A program made the translations under genes and the position numbers. From SURF-32 sp964648365 (GTDB lineage Bacteria > Planctomycetota > Phycisphaerae > UBA1845), in the NCBI GenBank assembly GCA_964648365.1, contig CAZYLK010000007.1, positions 3,584 through 67,583 on the forward strand: a stretch of 64,000 bases of DNA. Reading direction: 5' to 3'. Every line of letters begins with the position of its first letter. The first letter of the stretch is position 1. The notes under the pieces are model-generated. The model saw nothing but the letters and a program-made list of their open reading frames with translations, made no database searches and had not been told where the DNA came from. Positions 1 through 11,209 of this stretch are shown in pieces.

Positions 1-1
1 G

Positions 2-604
2 GCGCTGCGGCAGTCGGTCCGGATCGACCCTGCGCACGTGCCCTTCAGCATCGCGCCGCAGACGCACCAGTTCCAACTGACGCACACTGGTGAGGGGGCG
101 CTGAGCGGCACGGTGGAACTGGTCCCCCCGCCGGGCTGGACGATCGAGCCGGCGGAACTGAACTTCACGCTCATGCCGGGCCAGTCGCTGTCGCGGCCGG
201 TCGTGTTGACCTACGACGCGAGTGAATCGGCCGGCCCCACCACGGTGCGCGCCTTGATCCATGCGGATTGCGGCAGCCGTTACTACTTCGACGTGCCGGT
301 GCGGCTCGAACTGGGGCTGGCGGACATTGACGTCTGGGCGGTGGCGATGGTGGACGGAGCGAACATCGTGATCCGCCAGGTGGTGACCAATCGCACGGAC
401 GGCGAGCTCAACCTGCGCGGCACGGCCGCGGTTCCGGGTCGCCCGCGTCAGTACCAGATGATCTCGGCGCTGAAGCCGGGTGAAACGCGGGCGGTGGAAT
501 ATCGCTTCGCCGCCAACGCGGCCATCAGCGGGGAGAACGCCCGGGTGGGCCTCATCGAGCTGGGCGGATCCCGGTATCACAACAAAGAAGTCACGCTGCC
601 GTAA
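2..604 (+). CDS. C-terminal part of a large exported Ig-like-domain protein (partial)
   Basis: The reading frame is open from the window edge, so only the last 200 residues are visible; a GTG at 38 is in frame but there is no reason to prefer it as a start. The visible part is beta-rich and all extracellular in character, with a segment (PPPGWTIEP, then LMPGQS) resembling the NEW3/Ig-like domains that stabilise large secreted proteins: a Gly/Trp turn, a P-x-x-x-L-x-x-G-x-S strand and alternating hydrophobics. A second Ig-like segment follows from about residue 110. No catalytic motif and no membrane anchor are seen at the C terminus. It ends 138 bp before the DUF1573 gene on the same strand, and the two may be co-transcribed. 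Domain assignment is by pattern only; the function is unknown. Confidence 0.7.
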   Translation, partial: ALRQSVRIDPAHVPFSIAPQTHQFQLTHTGEGALSGTVELVPPPGWTIEPAELNFTLMPGQSLSRPVVLTYDASESAGPTTVRALIHADCGSRYYFDVPVRLELGLADIDVWAVAMVDGANIVIRQVVTNRTDGELNLRGTAAVPGRPRQYQMISALKPGETRAVEYRFAANAAISGENARVGLIELGGSRYHNKEVTLP

Positions 605-742
605 CAGCCGCGAGGGGCGTCCGGCGGCTGGACATCGCGTGCGTCTTACTCCATATAATGCCGCGATGCCGTCGCGGCGCTCGGGTCCGCGCGCGGGCGG
701 ACGTCGTCAGGCGTCGCCCGCGGTACTCTAACGCAGGTCAGC

Positions 743-2191
743 ATGAGCACGATGCAGCAGATACACTCCACCGGCGCGGCGTTTTCGACGTCGCAGGCAC
801 ACAACGCGGTTTCGGTCGATATTCGCGAGGCTCAGGCGGGTCGCCGCGCCACGTGGCGCGCCTGCGTCGGCGCCTGGCTCGCCGTGGGCGGATGCCTGGC
901 ACTGGCCTCCACGGCCCAGGCTCAGGCGCCGCGCATCCATCTGCCGGTACGGCAGCTTGATCTGGGCACGATCAAGGAAGGCGACATTAAGCCGATCGAG
1001 TTTACCGTGGAGAACCGCGGCGAGGCGGACCTTGTCGTCATCAGCGCAAAAGGCGACTGCGGATGCACCGTCGTGCGGCTCAGCGACGAGGAGCGGGTGA
1101 TTCCCCCGGGCGGATCGCTGACGATTCAGGCCGAGTTCAATTCGACCGGCCGTGCTCAGGCCGGCGTGCAGACGAAAAAGATCCACGTCACCTCGAATGA
1201 TCCGGCGCTGCGGGTGGCGGACTTCACCTTCAACGTTCAGGTGGTCTCGCTGCTGCGCCGGCTGCCGACCGGCGTCTTGCGCATCATGCAGGTCGAGCGC
1301 GGCGCGACGTCGCCGAACGTCATGGAGTTCATGTCCGGCTCGATCGGCCTGCCCGTGGAGATCAAGTCGGTTGCGTTTTCGCCCGAGGCGCCGCTGTCGG
1401 CGGCGGTGGCGCCGTTCGACGAGCGGGGTCGGTCGGGCCAGCGCATTACGCTTTCGGTCAGCGACGAGGCGCCGCTGGGGTCGGTAGAGACCACGATGAT
1501 CGTGACGCTGGCGGTGGGGGAGCACGAGGCGCAGGAGTCCGTGCCCGTGGTGGGCGAAGTGGTGGGGGATTTGTCCTACCGTCCCATCGTCGTAGACACC
1601 ACGCGCAAACAATCACTGCGTGGCCAGCGGCTGATCCCGGTTTCCATCAAATCATCGGGCGGGCGTCCATTTGAGGTGCGCAAGGCCGAGGCCGGGCCGC
1701 TGCTGGACGTCGAAGTGACGGCCGATCGTCCCGGCGGGAGTTCGTACGACATTAACCTGACCGTTCGCGATGACGCGCCGGATGGTCCGTTCGGCGCCAT
1801 GCTGCGGCTCCATACGGATTCTCTGGACCAGCCGCTGATCGAGATTCCGGTTTACGGGCAGGTTGCGCCCGCCGTTGCGGTCGAGCCGCCACTGGTGCTC
1901 CTCGTCGATGACGGGACGCCGGTGGGAACGCGCCGCGTGGTAAAGCTGCAAGGCGCGCGGCCGAACGTGGCGCTGGACATGTCCGGCCTGGAGTCGTCCG
2001 ACGCCCGCGTCAAAGTCGAGGAAGATCCGTCGCGGCGGAAGCTGCATGACCACGTGCGCTATCTGATCGTGTCGCTGGCGGGTAACGTCCCGCCCGGGCG
2101 CTACGAAGCGACGATCCGCGTCTCCACCGCCGTGCCCTCGGCGGAGGTGGTGACGATTCCGGTGGTGCTGCTCAATCGGGCGGAGGAATAG
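743..2191 (+). CDS. DUF1573 domain-containing exported protein
   Basis: A 482-residue protein with an unusually long N-terminal region before a hydrophobic segment (about residues 38-58) ending in an AQAQA signal-peptidase-like site near residue 61. Immediately after it comes a classic DUF1573 domain: D-L-G-T-I-K-E-G, F-x-V-x-N-R-G, then GDCGCT with Cys106 and Cys108, and a G-x-I-x-V-x-F strand ending in TSNDP. DUF1573 is an Ig-like fold common in Bacteroidetes and Planctomycetota exported proteins; the paired Cys are a family hallmark with no established biochemical role. The remaining 300 residues look like two or three further Ig-like domains. No strong Shine-Dalgarno sequence precedes this ATG; a start closer to the signal segment is possible. 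Periplasmic or surface location is inferred. Confidence 0.85.
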   Translation: MSTMQQIHSTGAAFSTSQAHNAVSVDIREAQAGRRATWRACVGAWLAVGGCLALASTAQAQAPRIHLPVRQLDLGTIKEGDIKPIEFTVENRGEADLVVISAKGDCGCTVVRLSDEERVIPPGGSLTIQAEFNSTGRAQAGVQTKKIHVTSNDPALRVADFTFNVQVVSLLRRLPTGVLRIMQVERGATSPNVMEFMSGSIGLPVEIKSVAFSPEAPLSAAVAPFDERGRSGQRITLSVSDEAPLGSVETTMIVTLAVGEHEAQESVPVVGEVVGDLSYRPIVVDTTRKQSLRGQRLIPVSIKSSGGRPFEVRKAEAGPLLDVEVTADRPGGSSYDINLTVRDDAPDGPFGAMLRLHTDSLDQPLIEIPVYGQVAPAVAVEPPLVLLVDDGTPVGTRRVVKLQGARPNVALDMSGLESSDARVKVEEDPSRRKLHDHVRYLIVSLAGNVPPGRYEATIRVSTAVPSAEVVTIPVVLLNRAEE

Positions 2192-2324
2192 TCAAGCCCG
2201 CGGATTGCGTCGGCCGGCGATCGGTGCCAAGCTGCAGAAAGTCCGGGCGGTTCGTTGCGGTCGGGTCTTGTGTCCCGGCCGGGAATCATCGGCGAAGACG
2301 CCGCCCGCGGCGGGAGACGATGTC

Positions 2325-2528
2325 GTGAGTGACTCCGACACACCCAAGAGCGACTCGGAAGCGACCGGTCGTCGCGCCGGAATCAACTGGAACGACCCCG
2401 ACGTCCCGGCGGGTAACGCGCCGCCGATGCCGGCCTGGCCGCTGATCCTCTCGGGCGCGCTGTGGTTTGCGTGGATTGTCTTTCTCGTCGTCACGCTGGT
2501 GACGCAGACCCGCATCGACCCGATCTGA
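2325..2528 (+). CDS. Small single-pass membrane protein
   Basis: A 67-residue protein starting at a GTG preceded by GGGAG at the correct distance. The first 35 residues are polar and acidic (D-S-D-T-P-K-S-D-S-E), followed by a Pro-rich turn and one strong transmembrane helix (LILSGALWFAWIVFLVV), then a short tail. Its TGA stop shares one base with the ATG of the next gene (TGATG), so translation of the two is probably coupled. An in-frame ATG/GTG further upstream would add a low-quality arginine-rich extension and is not favoured. Small membrane proteins of this shape are common in Planctomycetota next to larger proteins of unknown function; no function can be assigned. Confidence 0.65.
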   Translation: MSDSDTPKSDSEATGRRAGINWNDPDVPAGNAPPMPAWPLILSGALWFAWIVFLVVTLVTQTRIDPI

Positions 2529-4399
2529 TGTCGCCCCCCCCCAGCGCCCTGCTTGCGGAAACCGCCCGACGGTTCGAAGCGAACCGGGTGGCACTGGCGC
2601 AGCGGCAGCCTGAATGGGATGCGAAGCTCGTCGCGGCCGCGGATCGCCCCGACGCCTTCGAGATCGCGCGCGACGGGTTGCTCTCGGCACGCACCGTCGA
2701 TGGTGAGGGCCGGCGGCGCTGGCTGGGCTCTACGTCGATGCCGTCGATCAGCACGGCTGCCCTGTTAGATGATTTTACCGATCTCGGCGGCAACGTTGCC
2801 CTGCCGGACGTGGGTTCCGGCTACGAGATTGCTGCCTACCTGGAGCGCCTGCCGCCGCACACGGCGGTGTTCGTTTGTACCGACAGCGCCGAGCGTCTGC
2901 GGCTGGCGCTGAGCCTGTACGACTACACGCGTTGGATCGCCGAAGGGCGGCTCGTGATGGTCGATCCTGCCGAGGGCGGCGCGGGCCTGGCGCGGTTTTT
3001 CGCAACGCACGTGGGTTATGAATTCCCCGGGCGCATGGTTCGCTTGCCGCACGTTGCACCCGCCGAGTTCGCCAGGGTGCAGGCCGTGATGGAGCAGGGC
3101 GGCGCGGCTGCGTGTGTTGCACAGAATCGGGCCGTGCAGAGCAGCGTGGAGCGGATCGCTTTGGCTGTCGGCGCGGAGCCGAGTCCGCGGCCGGTCGTCG
3201 CCGTTATCAGCGTCGATCCTCGGCCCGACACGTCGTTCCCGGCGGAGCAGATCGGTCGCGAGCTGGCCGCGATGGGTTGGGGGGGGGTGACGTGCCTGCC
3301 GACCCGCCCCGATCGGTGCCACACGGCCGCACGGCTCAGCGCGATCGCCGACGCCGGCGCCGACGTGGTCTTGTGCGTCAACTGCGGCCCCGGACACATG
3401 AGTGCGCTGCTGCCGGCGACCGTGCGGATCGCCTGCTGGTTCCAGCCGGAGGCCGCGCCGGGGACGGTGCGGGCCGCGGCCGAAACGCCTGTGCGGCTCT
3501 TCGTGTCCACGCCGCGGCAGCGGGATGAGGCCGTCGCGGCGGGTGCAGTGGCGGATCGCGTGTTCCTGCTGGAACCGCCGATTCCGGGCGAGATTTCCGC
3601 CGAGCGCCGCGAGCCGGATTCGGGCGCTGCCCCCCCCCGGCGCTATGACGTGGGTCTTGTGGTCGGTCTGCACGACGATCGTCCGGCCGCCGCCAACGTG
3701 GTGCTGTCCAGCCACGTCGGCTTATACGAGGCGATCCGCGGGCACTGCCGGCGGGAGTTCCGCCGGTACCAGGAGGCGCACGCGCCGGCCCTGGTGGAAT
3801 TGGGCCAGCGAACGGCCCGCGTCGAACTGACGGACGCGGCGCTGCGTGAGCAGTTCGTCGCGTTGGTTCGCGGGCGGATTGGCCCGGCCGCGACGGCCCT
3901 CGGTTTGGCGCGCGGGCTGCGCGAGCGCGGCATCTCGGTGGGTGTGTGGGGGCACACGGGCGGCGTGTTTACGGCTGAAGCGGACTCTGGCCGCGACGGC
4001 GCCACACCGCTCGTGCCGCTCGAAGGCCCGCTCGCGTGGGCATCGCTCGACGCCCCGGTGACGCGCAGTCGCGTGCTGCTGATCCCGACGCGGATGCCGA
4101 TCGATATTCGCCTGCTGCTGCTGGCGGCGCGGGCGGGGGTTCCCGTATTGGCCCTGCGGCCGGCGGCGCGGCTGGAAGACGTTCACCCCCAGCTTGCGCC
4201 CGCGCTGACGCACGTGACCTGGTTCGATACCCCGGGTGAGGCGCTGGATCGTGTCGGCGCGCTGCTCGGCGCGTCCAGCGAGGCACCTGCCGGGCTGATG
4301 ACGGGGGGCGCGTTGGTGCGGCCGTCCGAGTCGGTGTTGGGCGAGCATTCGCTGCGACGACGGCTGGAGCAACTGGTGGCCGCTCTGCCAGGCGCGTGA
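2528..4399 (+). CDS. Hypothetical protein, possibly GT-B-like glycosyltransferase
   Basis: A 623-residue cytoplasmic-looking protein whose ATG overlaps the stop of the preceding small membrane protein. I do not recognise a defined family. It has alternating alpha/beta character with two Rossmann-like halves: residues about 90-360 (VFVCTDSAERLRLAL, then VVAVISVDPRP and VVLCVNCGPGHMSALL) and about 450-600 (GLARGLRERGISVGVWGHTG, RVLLIPTRMPIDIRLLLLA). That layout, with a C-terminal segment saying in effect 'list, pick, display in order', resembles CgeB/GT-B proteins, but no catalytic residue can be pointed to. Three 9-nt homopolymers lie inside the gene: C from 2534 (codons 3-5), G from 3279 and C from 3630. 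The first sits right behind the start codon. Flagellar or capsule glycosylation is conceivable but unsupported. Confidence 0.6.
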   Translation: MSPPPSALLAETARRFEANRVALAQRQPEWDAKLVAAADRPDAFEIARDGLLSARTVDGEGRRRWLGSTSMPSISTAALLDDFTDLGGNVALPDVGSGYEIAAYLERLPPHTAVFVCTDSAERLRLALSLYDYTRWIAEGRLVMVDPAEGGAGLARFFATHVGYEFPGRMVRLPHVAPAEFARVQAVMEQGGAAACVAQNRAVQSSVERIALAVGAEPSPRPVVAVISVDPRPDTSFPAEQIGRELAAMGWGGVTCLPTRPDRCHTAARLSAIADAGADVVLCVNCGPGHMSALLPATVRIACWFQPEAAPGTVRAAAETPVRLFVSTPRQRDEAVAAGAVADRVFLLEPPIPGEISAERREPDSGAAPPRRYDVGLVVGLHDDRPAAANVVLSSHVGLYEAIRGHCRREFRRYQEAHAPALVELGQRTARVELTDAALREQFVALVRGRIGPAATALGLARGLRERGISVGVWGHTGGVFTAEADSGRDGATPLVPLEGPLAWASLDAPVTRSRVLLIPTRMPIDIRLLLLAARAGVPVLALRPAARLEDVHPQLAPALTHVTWFDTPGEALDRVGALLGASSEAPAGLMTGGALVRPSESVLGEHSLRRRLEQLVAALPGA

Positions 4400-4465
4400 G
4401 CCAGTCTCAGCGTGCAGCAAAACGAGACTCCGACCTTCCGGGACGATGCTCTCCAGATCGAGGAA

Positions 4466-4715
4466 TGCTGCGACACTTTGCGACGGCAGCCACGGCCTCG
4501 AAGACGAGACCGTGCTGCGACACTTTGCGACGGCAGCCACGGCCTCGAAGACGAGACCGTGCTGCGACACTTTGCGACNNNNNNNNNNNNNNNNNNNNNN
4601 NNNNNNNNNNNNNNNNNNNNNNNNNNNNNNNNNNNNNNNNNNNNNNNNNNNNNNNNNNNNNNNNNNNNNNNNNNNNNNTTTGCGACGGCAGCCACGGCCT
4701 CGAAGACGAGACCGT
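4466..4715. repeat. 47-bp tandem repeat array broken by assembly gap
   Basis: A 47-bp unit starts at 4466, 4513 and 4560, with perfect identity between the visible copies; its core reads GCCACGGCCTCGAAGACGAG. The array runs into 100 Ns (4579-4678), the conventional length for a gap of unknown size, and resumes in phase with the repeat on the other side, ending near 4715. The true copy number is therefore unknown. The array lies in the intergenic region between the gene ending at 4399 and the VWA gene at 4850. A diverged copy in the opposite orientation occurs near 57.7 kb. Confidence 0.9.
4579..4678. other. Assembly gap (100 N)
   Basis: One hundred undetermined bases, flanked on both sides by the same 47-bp tandem unit. 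The scaffold was most likely broken because the repeat collapsed. Nothing can be said about sequence hidden here, which might be a few or many repeat copies. Confidence 0.99.
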
Positions 4716-4849
4716 GCCACCCGCGCGCTGTTGATGCCACGCGCCTGCCGTGGGGTGCGGGCGTGCCGGGCTTGACTGGACACTTCCCTCGCCCCCCATA
4801 ATGCCGCACTGGTCGATCGGACACAGTCTGTGGTCAACGGAGGTTCCCC

Positions 4850-6412
4850 ATGAGTGCTTTGAGGTTGAAGGCCCGTCGTGCGCTGGTGTGCAAGTCCGCC
4901 CTGGGCGTGCTCGCCGTGTCGCTTCTCATCCTTTCCGGCGCCCGGTGCGGCGCTTCCCTGAACGGCGACTTCGCCGGCGTCACGACCGGCGGAGCGCAGG
5001 ACATGGCCTACGCCCGCCAGTCGATCGAAGACGGGGACGTGCCCAATCCGGATTCGATTACCGTGGAAGGGTTGCTCTCGGAGCACAGCATCGAGGTTCC
5101 CGTTCCGGATGACCCCGGCCTGCTCTATGCCACCGCGGCCGCGGCGTGGAACCACGACTTTGATGAGCTGACGCCGCTGGTGACGGTGCAGGTGGGCTTC
5201 GGGACGACGATCAACGCGGAGACATTCGAGCGCGAGCCGCAGAACCTCTGCATCGTCGTCGACGTCAGCCGATCGATGTCGAATGCGATCGACGATCGCA
5301 CCCGTACGTCCAAGCTGGAGGCGGTGAAGATCGCGATCGACCGGCTGATGGCGCAGCTCGACGGTCGCGACCGGGTCAGCCTGGTGACGTTCGCGTTCCG
5401 GGCGACAACCCGCGTGGAAAACGTCTCAGGAACCGACGTGCGGGCGATCAAGGAAGCGCTCGACGGGATCGAGGCGGAAAACTCGACGGACCTGGCCCGC
5501 GGCCTCGCCCGCGGATACAGCGTGGTTGCGGATCACTCGACCGCGACTCGCGCCGACCGCATCATCGTGTTCACCGACGCCGACGTTACCAGCGGCACGA
5601 CCGAGGCGAAGAACTTCCTCGAACTGATGAACCGCAACGCGGGCAACGGCATTGGCGCGACCATCTTCGGCGTCGGCGTCGATTTCGACGACGAGTTCGC
5701 GTACGACATCTCGCAGGTGCGCGGCGCGAATCTGTTTTTCCTTAATGACTACGACCGCATCGTGACCGTCTTCGACGAGGAGTTCGACTACCTGGTTACG
5801 CCGGTGGCGTATGACGTAAGTCTCACCGCGGACGTGCCGTTTACGTTTGACGTGGCCGACGCCTACGGCCTGCCCGAGATCGACACGAACACGCACCTGC
5901 TCGAGATGACGATTCCGACGCTGTTTCTGTCCAGCCGGGAGGGGGGCGGGGCGATCCTGATCCGGCTGCGGCCGGGGGCGCAGGTGAACTTCGAGGAGGA
6001 GGTCCATGCGGCCACGGTGGAGTTGACCTTTGCGGAAACGGACGGCGCCGAGGCGCGTACCACGACGTTCGACGTGGTGCTGCCGGCCGGGCTGGACGCG
6101 GATGCGGCCGTGCCGTGGTTCGAGACGCCCGGCGTGCAGCGCGGCGTGCTGCTGCTCAACACGGCGCTGGTGCTGAAGAACGCCTGCTTCGACGGCTACG
6201 GCGGGTGGCGATACTTCAGTAGCCTTGATGACTATGTCAGCCCGGACCGGGAGCGTGGCCGCCGCCGCCTGACCGAGTTTCTGCCCTGGTTTGATACCCT
6301 GGCGGAGGGCCTGGAGGATCAGCCGTCGCCCGAGTCGCGGTCGCTGTCGCAGGAGCGGGCGGTCGTGGCGAAACTGCTGGAAAACATCGGCGGGGCGGTG
6401 GAGGAACCGTGA
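4850..6412 (+). CDS. Exported von Willebrand factor type A domain protein
   Basis: A 520-residue protein with an ATG preceded by GGAGG. An N-terminal hydrophobic segment (residues 16-30) ends at Cys33 in SGARC; the Arg before Cys makes it a poor lipobox, so it may be either a lipoprotein or a conventional signal peptide. The VWA domain covers about residues 128-310 and has a complete metal-ion-dependent adhesion site: D138-x-S140-x-S142 (DVSRSMS), Thr213 and the FTDAD aspartate 243. A C-terminal beta-rich part (330-420) and a helical tail follow, as in YfbK-like proteins. VWA proteins of this type bind ligands through the chelated cation at the cell surface. The gene stands alone between the repeat array and a convergent gene; its partner is unknown. 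Confidence 0.85.
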   Translation: MSALRLKARRALVCKSALGVLAVSLLILSGARCGASLNGDFAGVTTGGAQDMAYARQSIEDGDVPNPDSITVEGLLSEHSIEVPVPDDPGLLYATAAAAWNHDFDELTPLVTVQVGFGTTINAETFEREPQNLCIVVDVSRSMSNAIDDRTRTSKLEAVKIAIDRLMAQLDGRDRVSLVTFAFRATTRVENVSGTDVRAIKEALDGIEAENSTDLARGLARGYSVVADHSTATRADRIIVFTDADVTSGTTEAKNFLELMNRNAGNGIGATIFGVGVDFDDEFAYDISQVRGANLFFLNDYDRIVTVFDEEFDYLVTPVAYDVSLTADVPFTFDVADAYGLPEIDTNTHLLEMTIPTLFLSSREGGGAILIRLRPGAQVNFEEEVHAATVELTFAETDGAEARTTTFDVVLPAGLDADAAVPWFETPGVQRGVLLLNTALVLKNACFDGYGGWRYFSSLDDYVSPDRERGRRRLTEFLPWFDTLAEGLEDQPSPESRSLSQERAVVAKLLENIGGAVEEP

Positions 6413-6427
6413 TGACTGGCGCCGCGA

Positions 6428-6994
6428 CTACGGCGTCAGCGTCGTCCAGTCAGCCGGCATGAGCTGATCGAAATCCGACAGACGGAACACCCAAGCGCAT
6501 CCGCCTGCGGTCAGGTATCCCATGGAAGGTCCGCGGATGTACCAGAGGCCGGGCGCCATGGCGCCCTTCGGATCGCCCGCGCCTTCCGGGATTTCGATCC
6601 AGATGCAGGTACGCCGCCCCAAGCCGTAGCGGTTGCTCAAGGGCATCTGCTGCCACGGCCGGGAGGCGTCGAATTCGAACGTGTCGGACGTGGTGAACTG
6701 GGTCACGCCGCCGCGGATGATGACGGGCGGCGGCGGGTCGCTCCGATCGTTGACCAGGATGATGGCCTCGACGGGGCCGCACCGGTGGTTGGCGGCCACG
6801 ATGGACTCGGGTCCGAGGACGAGCGGGCTGGGCGGCGGCGGCTCGGGCGGCGGTTCGGGCGCGGTCGTGGGCGACGGGGACGGGATCATCGAGATTCGAA
6901 CGACCGCCAGCGTACCGAGGGCGATCGCGGCAGCGACGTGTCGTGGCTTGATCCGCCACCGTGCGAGGTATCCTGCCCCGGGTGCGTGATTCAT
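6428..6994 (-). CDS. Membrane-anchored hypothetical protein with proline-rich linker
   Basis: A 188-residue protein with one N-terminal hydrophobic helix (about residues 20-37), a linker made almost entirely of Pro, Ser and Glu (PPPEPPPPSP, residues 41-56), and a C-terminal globular domain that starts around LVLGPESIVA. The layout is that of a protein tethered to the membrane with its domain displayed outside. The domain has Cys pairs (RCGP, RRTCIW, GGCAW) that could form disulfides. The gene is convergent with the VWA gene, with 15 bp between their stops. No family recognised. Confidence 0.6.
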   Translation of the reverse strand: MNHAPGAGYLARWRIKPRHVAAAIALGTLAVVRISMIPSPSPTTAPEPPPEPPPPSPLVLGPESIVAANHRCGPVEAIILVNDRSDPPPPVIIRGGVTQFTTSDTFEFDASRPWQQMPLSNRYGLGRRTCIWIEIPEGAGDPKGAMAPGLWYIRGPSMGYLTAGGCAWVFRLSDFDQLMPADWTTLTP

Positions 6995-7079
6995 GCATCA
7001 CGCCCCATACTCGCAGTGTGGGCTCCTCGCCGGCGCCGCGTGGTTCGGTGGACGCTCGGCGACTGTGGGTCGACGCCCG

Positions 7080-7610
7080 CTACCAGTCGTACTCGTCCGG
7101 TGCGATTCGACCGCACTCGGGGCAGCGGCGTAGCAAGAGGCCGCGCAGGCGGTAGCCGCAGTGGATACACAGTCCCGGCACGAAGCGATGGTTGACCAGG
7201 TAGTGATGGCACAGGGGGCCGATCAGCGCGGCCGTAAGCGCCCCGCCGGCGATGCCCAGCAGGGTCAGCAGCATGTCCGCAACGTCCATCACGCCGCCGT
7301 CGACGAAATGCAGAATCACCAGCAGCAGATACTGTGGTGCGGTCATCGCCAGGCCGAGAATCCACCATCGGGCGTTGTGCAGCAGCAGCGAATAAGAGAA
7401 CGTCGTGCCGGCGACAATCAGCGGCGAAAAGTAGATGACCGGCCAGAAGTCGTCGAAGGGCGGCGGCAGGAACATTCGGGGGCCGACCCGGTCGATGATC
7501 GTCAGCGCGATGCCGACGGCGGCGTTTAGCCCGCAGGCGACAAGCCAGCGATGGGGGCGCCTGCGCGTCCAGATGCGTCGTATGGGAAAGGCCATGTGCC
7601 GCCGCTGCAC
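7080..7610 (-). CDS. Integral membrane protein with C-terminal zinc ribbon
   Basis: A 176-residue protein with about four hydrophobic helices in residues 22-130, followed by a cytosolic C terminus carrying C148-x-x-C151-GYRLRG and C163-PE-C166. This CxxCGYxLRG/CPECG ribbon is a frequent ending of small membrane proteins in Planctomycetota, so it supports the taxonomic call. The metal is presumed to be zinc. The first ATG is at 7610; another in-frame ATG five codons later is equally possible. The gene lies downstream of lon on the same strand with about 100 bp between them. Function unknown. Confidence 0.65.
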   Translation of the reverse strand: MQRRHMAFPIRRIWTRRRPHRWLVACGLNAAVGIALTIIDRVGPRMFLPPPFDDFWPVIYFSPLIVAGTTFSYSLLLHNARWWILGLAMTAPQYLLLVILHFVDGGVMDVADMLLTLLGIAGGALTAALIGPLCHHYLVNHRFVPGLCIHCGYRLRGLLLRRCPECGRIAPDEYDW

Positions 7611-7711
7611 TCACGCGCAGCGCCGAGAGCTTCTCTTGACCTCGCGCCCGAAGACGCGAGTTGAAAGCCCGGAAGTGAAGAGCCTTTCGCCCGGGAAACG
7701 ACGCCGTCAGT

Positions 7712-10337
<2,626 letters not shown>

Positions 10338-10345
<8 letters not shown>

Positions 10346-10847
10346 CGTTGTCTTCCGTCGGGGATTGCCGCGGCAGTTCGATCCACAGAAACCCGTCACG
10401 ATAGCGCGCCGCGATCCGGTCGGCGTCCACGTCGCGCGGCAGTCCCAGGGTTCGCTCGAACGGGCCGGAGTCGATCTCCATCAGATGGACGCTCACCTCC
10501 GCCCCGCCGCGCGGCAGGGCCGGCTTGGGACGCACGCCGCGAAGATGAAGCTGCCCGTCCTCGATGCGCAGGTCGATTTTTTCGTGCGGCATTCCGGCCA
10601 GCTCAGCGCAGACGTAGTAGCGGTCGGGGAGTTCATACACGTTGATCCGCGGACGCCAGCCGCCGTGGGCGTGGGAGCGGAAGAACTGTTCGCCGGACAT
10701 CGCGTCCAGCATGGAGCGGACGTGCTGCGAGAAGTCATCGAACGTATCGGACGCCCGAATCCCCGCGGACGGGCGCGGCGCGTCGCACGACGTTGACGTC
10801 GTGGTCGGAGCTGACGGGGGCGGTGTGCCGCATTGAGAACCGAACAT
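10338..10847 (-). CDS. Hsp20/alpha-crystallin family small heat-shock protein
   Basis: A 169-residue small heat-shock protein. The ATG at 10847 is chosen because GAGGAG lies seven bases upstream. The first 45 residues are a Ser/Thr/Pro-rich tail, followed by a helix with FDDFSQHVRSML and then the alpha-crystallin domain (about 75-165): PRINVYELPDRYYVCAELAG, the polar loop, FERTLGLP-x-x-VD, and the C-terminal G-x-L-x-I-x-L-like strand (GFLWIELP). These chaperones hold unfolding proteins for refolding or degradation. Its TGA stop lies inside the first codons of lon (8-nt overlap, ATGAGTGA), so the chaperone and the protease are made together. A heat-inducible promoter upstream of 10847 is expected but not identified. 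Confidence 0.93.
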
Positions 10848-11209
10848 GTGAATACTCCTCGCGAACGTGGCATCAGGACGATACACGCCCTTCGCCGCGG
10901 CGTCATGTACGCCGCGCGGCCGCGCGGCCGCCGGGGGCGCCACACCGGGCGCGTGGCAAGCGCCCGGAACAGGGCGACCGGCGACGGGTCGCGTGGCCGC
11001 GGCATCCGGCAGTATCGTGCCGGTCGTCAGAAGCGCAGGGCGCAAGCGGCGTGGCCCGGCGCCCTGCCCACCGGCCGGGGAGCCACTCGAAACCGGCGAC
11101 ACGCGGACGCGGCCGCCGGCGACTGGCCGAGCCGGCGAATCGAGGCTATCTTCCGTGCAACGCGGGCGGATCGGCGGGGGTCTGCGCCGCGGCTGGACCG
11201 GCTGACGAC
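10848..11209. other. Divergent intergenic region between Hsp20 and panB
   Basis: About 360 bp with no credible gene. It must hold the promoters of the divergent Hsp20-lon and panB units. It contains a GC-only palindromic stretch near 10905-10935 (alternating CGCG and GGCC blocks). I could not place a convincing -35/-10 pair or a CIRCE-type inverted repeat. Confidence 0.5.

Noticed and set aside
4466..4715. CRISPR array
   Set aside because: The 47-bp units are head-to-tail with no spacers, and there are no cas genes nearby; it is a simple tandem repeat.
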